The position numbers were made by a program, and so were the translations under genes. From positions 1 through 24,122 of IMG/VR virus record IMGVR_UViG_3300034106_002716: a stretch of DNA of 24,122 nt; one strand, 5' to 3'. The stretch is from a virus. This document shows, in pieces, positions 1 through 6,633 of this stretch. Every line of letters starts with the position of its first letter. Within the stretch, counting starts at the first letter, position 1. Under the pieces are notes generated by a model. That model had not been told where the DNA came from. It saw only the letters and a list, made by a program, of their open reading frames with translations, and searched no databases.

Positions 1-167
1 TTACTTGGATAGGTATTGATGAAATCATTGACTTCAAAGATGCAGATACATTCAAAGGAGTAGTCGTATTAACAAAACGCCCTCATCAAGAAGAATATTA
101 TATCCACGATGTTACAGTTGAAGAATTTAATAAAGAATTGAAATGGTGGCTTCGTGATTCATTTTAA
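1..167 (+). CDS. Small hypothetical protein, 5'-truncated, first tandem paralogue
   Basis: The reading frame enters at the window edge (first full codon at base 3) and ends at TAA 165-167, so the N-terminus is missing. The visible 54 residues begin T-W-I-G-I-D-E-I-I-D-F and match residues 25 onward of the next gene, diverging near the C-terminus, where this copy ends in W-W-L-R-D-S-F. Bases 1-80 are identical to bases 254-333. The product has no recognised domain; it is small and acidic with alternating strand-like and helix-like segments. Its place at the head of the early genes suggests an accessory early role, but this is only inferred from context. Confidence 0.8.
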   Translation, partial: TWIGIDEIIDFKDADTFKGVVVLTKRPHQEEYYIHDVTVEEFNKELKWWLRDSF

Positions 168-333
168 TTTAAGGAGATAAGACATGATTGAGACTAAGCC
201 TAGCATTATGATCAAAGCATCCTATGAAATGGATGTGAACACTAAGCACCTTATTACTTGGATAGGTATTGATGAAATCATTGACTTCAAAGATGCAGAT
301 ACATTCAAAGGAGTAGTCGTATTAACAAAACGC
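1..333 (+). repeat. Recent tandem gene duplication (80-bp exact repeat, offset 253)
   Basis: Bases 1-80 recur exactly at 254-333. The similarity then continues with scattered mismatches to about base 118 / 371. The repeat lies in the same reading frame of two neighbouring genes, so it is a gene duplication and not an intergenic repeat. The left boundary is beyond the window. Confidence 0.9.
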
Positions 334-474
334 GATCATCAAGAAGAGTATTACATCCATGATGCAACAGCCAAAGACTTACAATTTGAGATAGATAAGT
401 ATCGATATATGGAAGAATTGGAAAGAGCCTTTAAAGCGGCAAAGCATTTGGTTGGTTCACTAGGGAGGCGATAA
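184..474 (+). CDS. Small hypothetical protein, second tandem paralogue
   Basis: A 96-residue protein of unknown function. The ATG at 184 follows a good Shine-Dalgarno AAGGAG at 171-176, which supports the start. Residues about 24-60 are almost identical to the truncated upstream gene, including V-V-V-L-T-K-R and E-E-Y-Y-I-H-D-A. The C-terminal third (residues 62-96) is helical and basic and ends G-S-L-G-R-R, unlike the other copy. The stop TAA (472-474) shares its last base with the ATG of the next gene, so the two are probably translationally coupled. No catalytic motif, membrane segment or signal peptide is visible. Its real-gene status rests on the SD, the coupling and the conserved paralogue. 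Confidence 0.85.
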   Translation: MIETKPSIMIKASYEMDVNTKHLITWIGIDEIIDFKDADTFKGVVVLTKRDHQEEYYIHDATAKDLQFEIDKYRYMEELERAFKAAKHLVGSLGRR

Positions 475-1091
475 TGATCAAAATTAGTGCAACCCAGCTC
501 GAATCGTACCGCCGATTTCTTGATGGTCTGATTACAGTCGAGCAGTTCGAGCGCTCACTTCTTAGACTCGACCCGCCTAATGCAATGATGCAAAGAGGGA
601 TAGAGTTTCACGAAATGATGCAGACTGACTCGCCTCAAGAATTCGAGGGTAAGTTTAGCGAAAACTGCATTCTTAATGCACGAAATTGCATGGATTACCG
701 CTCGCGAGTCTTTGAGTACAAAGTTCGCAAAGTATTCCGCACTCAATTTGGTGATATATCAGTAACAGGCGTCGCAGACCAGCTTATCGGACTCGATGTC
801 GTAGAAATCAAAACTAAGTACAGCCCTATCAGTTTTGATGCATATTACGACTCAATTCAATGGCGTGTATATTGCGAGCTTTTCAACGCGCCGTATGTAC
901 ATTACAAGATATTCGAGTTTGACTCGCCTGAAGCGATGGACTTTAAAAACAAAGCGGAATACTCATTCCCAAGACCCGCGTACAATTACGAATATGTCCG
1001 AAATATGATACACTACTTACACGAGTATATCTTAGTTCGAGGGCTTGATAAAGAGGATGTTTTGCAATTGAAAGAAGGAGTTACAGCATGA
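474..1091 (+). CDS. PD-(D/E)XK superfamily nuclease (Cas4/RecB-like)
   Basis: The 205-residue protein has the order of motifs seen in RecB/Cas4-type exonucleases: an N-terminal S-x-x-x-x-Y-R segment, R-G-I-E-F-H-E (residues 41-47, with H46 matching the family His), G-V-A-D (99-102), V-V-E-I-K-T (109-114, catalytic E111 and K113), and a Q-W-x-x-Y helix (129-133). This family cuts or resects DNA with Mg2+, and phage members usually serve recombination or replication. No Cys cluster for a Cas4-like iron-sulphur centre is apparent, so a plain RecB-like phage exonuclease is the better reading. It is preceded by a one-base overlap with the upstream gene and overlaps the next by four bases (ATGA at 1088). 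Confidence 0.82.
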   Translation: MIKISATQLESYRRFLDGLITVEQFERSLLRLDPPNAMMQRGIEFHEMMQTDSPQEFEGKFSENCILNARNCMDYRSRVFEYKVRKVFRTQFGDISVTGVADQLIGLDVVEIKTKYSPISFDAYYDSIQWRVYCELFNAPYVHYKIFEFDSPEAMDFKNKAEYSFPRPAYNYEYVRNMIHYLHEYILVRGLDKEDVLQLKEGVTA

Positions 1092-1426
1092 ATATCAAAC
1101 CAGTTCCCGTACCACCAGAACAAACAGCATTTAAAAAAGGAGTTCCTATGAGTCAGCAATTAAGACAAGAAAGAGAGCAAGTAGAGAAATCTGCAATTAA
1201 ACAAAAAGCTACACCCGATGAACTTGGAGCGCCAATAAGACGCGGACCAAAGCCCGGAAGCGGTGGAAGACCACGCAAAGAGCTTGGCGCAAATTACACG
1301 CCGAAAGCGGTGACTGATGGCTTCAGCGAGCTTGTAAAAGCTACGCTCGAACTACCAACCGAGCAGCATATTAAAGTAAAACTCATATCTGCAGTAATCT
1401 CGATGCACCAGCGAGGTGAACTATGA
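1088..1426 (+). CDS. Small AT-hook-like DNA-binding protein with shared N-terminal peptide
   Basis: A 112-residue protein with a well-placed Shine-Dalgarno AAGGAG (1075-1080). Residues 18-30 carry the peptide G-V-P-M-S-Q-Q-L-R-Q-E-R-E, found in similar form in the next two genes and more weakly in the fourth. It is followed by a basic, Gly/Pro-rich stretch R-G-P-K-P-G-S-G-G-R-P-R-K (52-64), which resembles AT-hook minor-groove binders (core G-R-P). The C-terminal 45 residues look helical and are unassigned. DNA binding is inferred from composition. The neighbours, a nuclease before and DNA-binding proteins then primase after, point to a role in early replication or transcription control. Confidence 0.75.
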   Translation: MNIKPVPVPPEQTAFKKGVPMSQQLRQEREQVEKSAIKQKATPDELGAPIRRGPKPGSGGRPRKELGANYTPKAVTDGFSELVKATLELPTEQHIKVKLISAVISMHQRGEL

Positions 1427-1731
1427 AAACATCCGCCCTATACAAAGAAGTCGCCGGTATCGAAACATCACTTAAGCCAGGCGTGCCATTATCTCAGCAA
1501 TTGCGAGAGGAACGCAAGGTAATCGAGAAAACTGCAATCGGATACCAAAAGAGCAAAGGCGAAGGACTCACACCCGATGAAAGACAAGGCATTACAGCTC
1601 TTGCTCTCAAGTTGCCACACGCAATGGCAGATCGTTTTAGAGAACTCGCAAGAGCGCAAAATATCTCAAAAAGAGAGCTATTCCGCCGAGCACTAACTAA
1701 ATACTTTAAAGAATTTGAGGATGTACAATGA
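1423..1731 (+). CDS. Ribbon-helix-helix-like DNA-binding protein with shared N-terminal peptide
   Basis: A 102-residue protein starting in an ATGA overlap with the previous gene, with GAGGTG just upstream. Residues 20-31 read G-V-P-L-S-Q-Q-L-R-E-E-R, the clearest copy of the N-terminal peptide shared by this run of genes. Residues 58-95 have a CopG/Arc-like pattern: a strand (I-T-A-L-A-L-K-L-P), helix A (H-A-M-A-D-R-F-R-E-L-A-R), a turn (N-I-S) and helix B (K-R-E-L-F-R-R-A-L-T-K-Y-F). Such proteins bind DNA as dimers through the strand pair and often repress or organise promoters and origins. The RHH assignment is from pattern alone; the target is unknown. Confidence 0.75.
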   Translation: MKTSALYKEVAGIETSLKPGVPLSQQLREERKVIEKTAIGYQKSKGEGLTPDERQGITALALKLPHAMADRFRELARAQNISKRELFRRALTKYFKEFEDVQ

Positions 1732-2291
1732 ATTCAGTGTTTTTACTAGATGAGGGGGAAGGTCTACCGACCCCCTTTATCAAAGGCAAAAGCCTATCCG
1801 AGCAACTAAGAGAAGAACGCGAAGAACTCGAACGCAAAGCCAAACAAGCAATAAAAACTAAGAATAACCTCGCGGATTATTACTTTGCAAAACAAAAGAG
1901 ACCGCAAATTCAATACGCTCAAATTAACCCGAAAACTAAAAGCGCTCACTTTATGAAAAGAGGCATGGACTTCGCATTCGCAAATCCATACGCTGAACTA
2001 TCCGGGCTTGAAGTCGAAATACTCAAACACTTTCCGACAAAACACACGCTCAGAGATAAGGTAAGATTCCAAGAGCTAATAGCAGCAAAGCGTATGTTTA
2101 TATTCTTTGCAACCGTATATCTGAAGCTCACATCATTCAAGATCGCCGAATACCTAAACATGAATCGCTCGACTTTATCGCATCATATTTACGCGGCAAT
2201 CGATGAACTTGATACTTACTCGCAAGTGCAAGTAACAGCCCAAAAAATCGAAGACTATCTCTGGACTCGACATGAACAATTTAGATCGTGA
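1728..2291 (+). CDS. DnaA domain IV-like helix-turn-helix protein with shared N-terminal peptide
   Basis: A 187-residue protein starting in an ATGA overlap. Residues 20-35 read G-K-S-L-S-E-Q-L-R-E-E-R-E-E-L-E, a third copy of the shared peptide. The C-terminal half (about 112-165) has the layout of the DnaA C-terminal DNA-binding domain: a long helix with A-A-K-R-M-F-I-F-F-A, then S-F-K-I-A-E-Y-L and N-R-S-T-L-S-H-H-I, comparable with I-G-x-x-F / R-D-H-S-T-V in bacterial DnaA. No AAA+ ATPase motifs exist, so it is not an initiator ATPase by itself. It may bind DnaA-box-like or phage origin sites, or regulate transcription. A generic phage HTH regulator is the alternative. Confidence 0.72.
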   Translation: MNSVFLLDEGEGLPTPFIKGKSLSEQLREEREELERKAKQAIKTKNNLADYYFAKQKRPQIQYAQINPKTKSAHFMKRGMDFAFANPYAELSGLEVEILKHFPTKHTLRDKVRFQELIAAKRMFIFFATVYLKLTSFKIAEYLNMNRSTLSHHIYAAIDELDTYSQVQVTAQKIEDYLWTRHEQFRS

Positions 2292-2330
2292 AACTACTTT
2301 ACAAGTCGGATATTATATCGAGGAAAAAAT

Positions 2331-2771
2331 ATGCCCTTACATCCGATCGGTCACATCAGTGATCTCGCGCAAGATACAAACCCTAAGCCACTGGCTACGC
2401 TTCCGCTTTCAGCGATTCTTAAAATAGAAAGAGAGGAATTGTTCGGAAATCGAACAAAAAAACCGCGCGGACGTGTTCGAAAACTGAACACGGCGGCACT
2501 TTACGAAATATCCGAGCGGGTAATTGAAGTGGTTGCGGAATATTACGGAGTCTCTTTGCAGCATATCCACCAGCGCCAAAGCTTTGCGCGCCATGTGGCA
2601 ATAACAATATGCTACCAAGACTTTAACTTTACCATGACCGATATTGCCTTTATCTTTAATTGCGACCGTAAATTACCTATAATTGCAGCCCGAAATATCA
2701 AACACGAGCGCATCCTAGACCCGAACTTCAACGAAATCTACTTACAACTTATTCGCAAGGCCAAGGCATGA
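2331..2771 (+). CDS. Second DnaA domain IV-like protein with AT-hook-like segment
   Basis: A 146-residue protein; GAGGA lies about 7 bases before the ATG. Residues 24-38 (L-P-L-S-A-I-L-K-I-E-R-E-E-L-F) look like a diverged fourth copy of the peptide in the three preceding genes. Residues 43-51 (K-K-P-R-G-R-V-R-K) are AT-hook-like. From about residue 62 the protein follows DnaA domain IV: V-A-E-Y-Y-G-V-S, then R-Q-S-F-A-R-H-V-A-I, then F-T-M-T-D-I-A-F-I-F-N and C-D-R-K. The usual DnaA D-H-S/T-T loop residues are replaced, so DNA specificity probably differs. Its TGA overlaps the start of the primase-helicase (ATGA), which ties it to replication. Function is inferred. Confidence 0.75.
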   Translation: MPLHPIGHISDLAQDTNPKPLATLPLSAILKIEREELFGNRTKKPRGRVRKLNTAALYEISERVIEVVAEYYGVSLQHIHQRQSFARHVAITICYQDFNFTMTDIAFIFNCDRKLPIIAARNIKHERILDPNFNEIYLQLIRKAKA

Positions 2772-4972
2772 GTATTACTATCTCTTTCTTCAACTCAACA
2801 CGCGAAACCAAAGCCGCGAAGACTATGGACTTCGACTTCTTTCTAAAGTCAGTAGAACAAGGCATATGGCAAGACCTTGTCCTCAAATACCGAAACCTAG
2901 AAGAAGGCGAAAACAAAACCAACTTTAAACGCAAGCTCCCTGCTATCTCCCCCTCTGGTAAATTCGCAGAACGCAAAGCGGACGCGCTCGAAGCTCACTC
3001 TGGTATTCTTTGCATGGATATCGATGAGAAAGATAATCCCGAGATGCAAATCGAACAACTGCAGTCAGATCCATTTGTATATGCCTACCATCAGTCAGTC
3101 GGAGGCTATGGCTATGCAGTGTACTTCTTAATTGAGCCTACAAAGCATTTAGAAGCCTACCACGCTATCGAAAAGCACTTAGCCGATAGTTACCACCTTA
3201 TTTGCGATCCAGCGTGTAAGGATACCTCTAGACTTCGCTTTGTATCCTTTGACCCGCATCTTTACAGACGCGAAGGCAAAACACAAGTATTTAAACGATA
3301 CCTAAAACAACCAAAAGCAGAGGCGCGGAGATATTATCCACACACTAAGTCCGATATAGATCATATCCTCATGCAAATAGGCTCGCGTGGTATTGACCTA
3401 GTAGACTCATACTATGATTGGATGCAAATCGGCTTCGCTCTCGCAGGACACTACGGCGAACAAGGCCGAACATACTTTCACTGCATATCTCAGCAAGGTT
3501 CTAAGTATGATGCCATAAAATGTGATGCTAAGTATACCGAGTGCCTTAAAACAGGAAAAGGCCGCGTAAAAATCAATACTTTCTTTTACAAGTGCAAAGA
3601 AGCCGGTATTGAGATACAAACGGAGGAAAGCCGCAAAGTAGAACGCTATACCAAGGCGCAAATGCTGCAGGGCTTCAAGTCAGATGCCGAAATAGTCGAG
3701 TCAGTTACCAAACTAGCCAAGCAAGACGGCATAGCAACCGAGATAGCTCAAGACATAGCAGAGCAAACACTCGCTATACCACGCTCCGAATTAACAAAAG
3801 AGAAACAAGCAAACCTATTACCCGAAATCCGCGCCGCGCTGGCCTCTTATGGCATGAAGCTTAATGAAGTTACGAACATGATCGAATACCAAGACCGAGC
3901 ACTCACCGACTGGGATGTTAACACCATCTGGGGCGAGATTGCCGATAAACTAGGCTCGCGAGTCGCTAAAACAACCATCGAAGATATCATAAACTCAGAT
4001 GCAACGCCTCGATATAACCCATTTATGCAGTTTTTTGAGGCAAATAAAGATAAAGTAACCCAAAACAACATCGAAAAGCTCGCAGAGTGTATCACCTTTG
4101 ACTCTCAAGGAGTTACATACGAAGAATACCAAGCATATGCACACGCTTTCTTGCGCAAATGGATAGTATCAATCGTTGCATCCATGCATGGCACTTACTC
4201 GCTTCTTATCCTGGTGCTTGTCGGAGGGCAAGGCATTGGGAAAACTAATTTCTTTAGATGGCTCTTGCCAAAAGAGCTACGAAGCTACTACGGAGAATCC
4301 AAACTCGATACCGGCAAGGATGATCTTATGCTTATGTGTACAAAACTAATCCTATGCGACGATGAGTTCTCAGGTAAAAACAAAAGCGAGTACAAACATA
4401 TCAAAGACATAAGCTCAAAGCAAACTATCACTCTTAGATTGCCATACGGCCGCAGGACGCAAGACTTTACACGATATGCCGTGCTTTCAGGAACTTCAAA
4501 CGACCTTGAGATCATAAACGACCCGACCGGGAACCGCCGTATCGTGCCTATCAATATAAAAGCAATTGACTTCGAGGCATTCAACGCGATCGACAAAACC
4601 GAGTTATTCATGGAGGCATATCGCATCTATCATACCGAAGGCGATAGCTCTTGGCAATTATCCAAAGAGGATATTGAAAACCTGAATCAGCTCACTTCAT
4701 ATAACGAGCAAGTAGATACAGTCGAAGAGGCAATCATGATGTTTTTTGAGAGAACTGACTCGAATCATGAATCAAATACCAAAACAACAACCGAGATCAT
4801 ATCCTACATGATGCAGTACACAAAGTTGCATTTTAACACTCAAAGAGTCGGAATCGCTCTCAGAAATTTAGGATTTGAAAGAACCACAAAACGCAAAAAT
4901 GGCAAGCCGGTGAAGTGTTACAAGGTAAAAGAGATACTCCCTACTACACTTAATTCAGGCATTTACGGTTAA
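2768..4972 (+). CDS. Primase-helicase: BT4734/VirE N-terminal, PriCT-like and VirE-family ATPase domains
   Basis: A 734-residue replication protein. The N-terminal about 190 residues look like the BT4734/VirE-N domain, an archaeo-eukaryotic primase-type fold (L-C-M-D-I-D-E with acidic residues; S-V-G-G-Y-G-Y-A-V-Y). Residues about 195-280 match the PriCT-2 type helical module (Y-D-W-M-Q-I-G-F-A-L-A). The C-terminal half is a VirE-family (PF05272-like) SF3-type ATPase: Walker A G-G-Q-G-I-G-K-T at 486-493, Walker B L-C-D-D-E-F around 531-533, and the signature L-S-G-T-S-N-D followed by D-P-T-G-N-R-R. A winged-helix-like tail follows. The protein probably primes and unwinds phage DNA. It starts in an ATGA overlap with a DnaA-like gene and is followed by a repeat-rich gap that may be its origin. 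Confidence 0.9.
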   Translation: MSITISFFNSTRETKAAKTMDFDFFLKSVEQGIWQDLVLKYRNLEEGENKTNFKRKLPAISPSGKFAERKADALEAHSGILCMDIDEKDNPEMQIEQLQSDPFVYAYHQSVGGYGYAVYFLIEPTKHLEAYHAIEKHLADSYHLICDPACKDTSRLRFVSFDPHLYRREGKTQVFKRYLKQPKAEARRYYPHTKSDIDHILMQIGSRGIDLVDSYYDWMQIGFALAGHYGEQGRTYFHCISQQGSKYDAIKCDAKYTECLKTGKGRVKINTFFYKCKEAGIEIQTEESRKVERYTKAQMLQGFKSDAEIVESVTKLAKQDGIATEIAQDIAEQTLAIPRSELTKEKQANLLPEIRAALASYGMKLNEVTNMIEYQDRALTDWDVNTIWGEIADKLGSRVAKTTIEDIINSDATPRYNPFMQFFEANKDKVTQNNIEKLAECITFDSQGVTYEEYQAYAHAFLRKWIVSIVASMHGTYSLLILVLVGGQGIGKTNFFRWLLPKELRSYYGESKLDTGKDDLMLMCTKLILCDDEFSGKNKSEYKHIKDISSKQTITLRLPYGRRTQDFTRYAVLSGTSNDLEIINDPTGNRRIVPINIKAIDFEAFNAIDKTELFMEAYRIYHTEGDSSWQLSKEDIENLNQLTSYNEQVDTVEEAIMMFFERTDSNHESNTKTTTEIISYMMQYTKLHFNTQRVGIALRNLGFERTTKRKNGKPVKCYKVKEILPTTLNSGIYG

Positions 4973-5211
4973 TTCGCTAATTTTTCGCCATTGTGAAGTG
5001 TAGTAAGACTAGAGGTAAAAAACGCCCTAAAACTTCCCAGCAATTTACAGTGTGTGTGATTGCACTTACTATACTATATATAATATATATATATATATAT
5101 ATATTCTCTTACTACATTACTACAAATAGTATAACTACCAATTAAATCAACAATTTAGAGTGTAGTAAGGACTTTTGAAAAACTTACTACAGTCTTACTA
5201 CGTTACTACAA
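4973..5211 (+). promoter_or_regulatory. Repeat-rich AT-rich intergenic region: candidate replication origin or operator
   Basis: This is the longest stretch without a gene in the window. It holds seven exact copies of TTACTAC or its complement GTAGTAA, a direct repeat CTTACTAC[A/G]TTACTACAAAT (5108-5127 and 5194-5213), a direct repeat GTGTAGTAAG (4998-5007 and 5160-5169), and a (TA)n-rich tract at about 5071-5104 that should melt easily. Repeated protein-binding sites next to an AT-rich unwinding element, lying between primase-helicase and helicase genes, is the usual build of an iteron-type origin. Because the last repeat runs into the start codon of the next gene, an operator for autoregulation is an equally fair reading. 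No convincing -35/-10 pair was found. Confidence 0.55.
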
Positions 5212-5213
5212 AT
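4998..5213. repeat. TTACTAC/GTAGTAA iteron-like repeats, seven copies on both strands
   Basis: Copies as TTACTAC on the + strand: 5109-5115, 5118-5124, 5184-5190, 5195-5201, 5203-5209. Copies as GTAGTAA: 5000-5006 and 5162-5168. They come as close pairs spaced 8-11 bases start to start, flanking the (TA)n tract. TACTACACTT at 4942-4951, in the end of the upstream gene, is the exact complement of AAGTGTAGTA at 4996-5005, adding a possible cruciform. Single copies of the heptamer also occur elsewhere in genes, but no other cluster was seen. Confidence 0.75.
5071..5104. repeat. (TA)n low-complexity tract
   Basis: Alternating A and T run almost without interruption from 5075 to 5104, broken by one TAAT. 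Such a tract has low melting energy and is a plausible DNA unwinding element beside the heptamer repeats. It also offers many chance TATAAT-like words, so promoter calls inside it are unsafe. Confidence 0.8.
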
Positions 5214-6633
5214 GATACAATTACGCAAATACCAAGCCGATGCAATTGAGAACCTTCGCAAAGCTTTTGCCGATGGACACCGAGCCGTCATTCTTTGCGC
5301 TCCGACCGGAGCGGGCAAAACGGTTATGTTCTCAGCTATCGCTCAAGGCGCACTGCAAAAAGGCAAAAGAGTGATGATACTTACCGACCGAGGTGAGCTC
5401 TTATGGCAAGCAGGCGGGGCGCTTAATAACCTTGCTATAGTTCCTGAACTCATTACAGCCGAGACTACAAGAGTCAACTCAAGCCAGCGTATATTCGTTG
5501 CTATGATCGAGACAATATACCGCCGAGCTGAACAGCGGATCTACAGCGAACTGCTTCAGAGCGTGGACTTATTCATATTTGATGAGTGCCATAAGCGAAC
5601 ATTCGACAAGCTATTCCCTCTTCTTCCCTCTCATGCGAGGGTGCTTGGAGCGACGGCCACACCATACCGAGAGGGGAAGGGAACGCCCTTGACTGACATG
5701 TATACTCACATGGTCGAAGCTTCAACTATTCCGAGCCTTATTGCAGATGGCTACTTAGCCAAGCCCTCGTATTATTCCGTGCCTATCGATTTGAGCGGCG
5801 TAAAAACCAAGGGCGGTGACTTTGATGCTGATTCACTAGGAGCCGAATACTCAAGAATGCAGATATTCAAGGGCGCCGTGCAGAACTACCAGCGATGGAC
5901 ACCGAATACCAAGGCGATAGCTTTCGCGCCAAATTTGAAGAGCGCATCCGAACTCTATGCAGAATTCGAGAGGGCGGGACACCCTGTAATATCATTAAAT
6001 GCCCTTGCGAGCCGCGAGGAGCGTCGAAACGCTCTCAAGCGGTATAAAGAGACCCCCGCCGCCGTTTTAATCAATGTAGGGCTTTTTACTACTGGCTTTG
6101 ACGAACCGAGCATTGAGACTGTTATTTTATACCGAGCTACTAAGTCGCTTCCGCTTTTCTTGCAGATGGTCGGACGCGGGTCTCGGACCTGCGAGGGTAA
6201 GGAGTCTTTCACCGTGCTAGACTTCGGCAATAACCTTTACCGCTTCGGAATGTGGGACGATTCGAGAGATTGGACTAAGCCGCCGAAGAAGAAGCGGGAT
6301 GGTTTGGCTGTGTATAAGAATTGCCTTGAGTGTGACGCTTTCATATATGCCTCTGCAAGAGTGTGTAACCAGTGCGGCGTAATTATTCCCAAAACAGAGC
6401 GCGAAGTTCAAGAGGAGTTAGTTATATTGACAAAGCATGAGGCTATGGCGCGTGCGAAGACAGGCGGGCTTCAAGATTGGATAGCCTTAACCAAGGCGGG
6501 TAAACTGCATCCTTTGTATGTTCTGCAAAGTTTGTGTAAATTGCGAACTGAAGCCGAGGCCTACCGAGATGCGATGGGATATGCGAGAGGCTGGTTATTT
6601 ATTCACAAAGATAAAACGAGGCATTTGGTATGA
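5212..6633 (+). CDS. Superfamily 2 DEAD/DEAH-like helicase with C-terminal zinc ribbon (RadD-like)
   Basis: A 473-residue helicase with all main SF2 motifs: an early R-K-Y-Q-x-D-A-I (Q-motif-like), motif I A-P-T-G-A-G-K-T (30-37), motif II D-E-C-H (124-127), motif III G-A-T-A-T-P (146-151) and motif VI Q-M-V-G-R-G-S-R (318-325). A four-cysteine zinc ribbon follows (C371-x2-C374, C385-x2-C388). Family members of this size with a terminal zinc finger, such as RadD/YejH, act in DNA repair, and phage ones in replication or recombination. ATP-driven DNA unwinding or translocation is expected. There is no clear Shine-Dalgarno; a copy of the upstream repeat ends two bases before ATG, so expression may be controlled there. 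It overlaps the next gene by four bases. Confidence 0.9.
   Translation: MIQLRKYQADAIENLRKAFADGHRAVILCAPTGAGKTVMFSAIAQGALQKGKRVMILTDRGELLWQAGGALNNLAIVPELITAETTRVNSSQRIFVAMIETIYRRAEQRIYSELLQSVDLFIFDECHKRTFDKLFPLLPSHARVLGATATPYREGKGTPLTDMYTHMVEASTIPSLIADGYLAKPSYYSVPIDLSGVKTKGGDFDADSLGAEYSRMQIFKGAVQNYQRWTPNTKAIAFAPNLKSASELYAEFERAGHPVISLNALASREERRNALKRYKETPAAVLINVGLFTTGFDEPSIETVILYRATKSLPLFLQMVGRGSRTCEGKESFTVLDFGNNLYRFGMWDDSRDWTKPPKKKRDGLAVYKNCLECDAFIYASARVCNQCGVIIPKTEREVQEELVILTKHEAMARAKTGGLQDWIALTKAGKLHPLYVLQSLCKLRTEAEAYRDAMGYARGWLFIHKDKTRHLV

Noticed and set aside
5060-5084. TTGCAC plus TATAAT as a promoter in the AT-rich gap
   Set aside because: The spacing is only 13 bases, and the (TA)n tract produces TATAAT-like words by chance.
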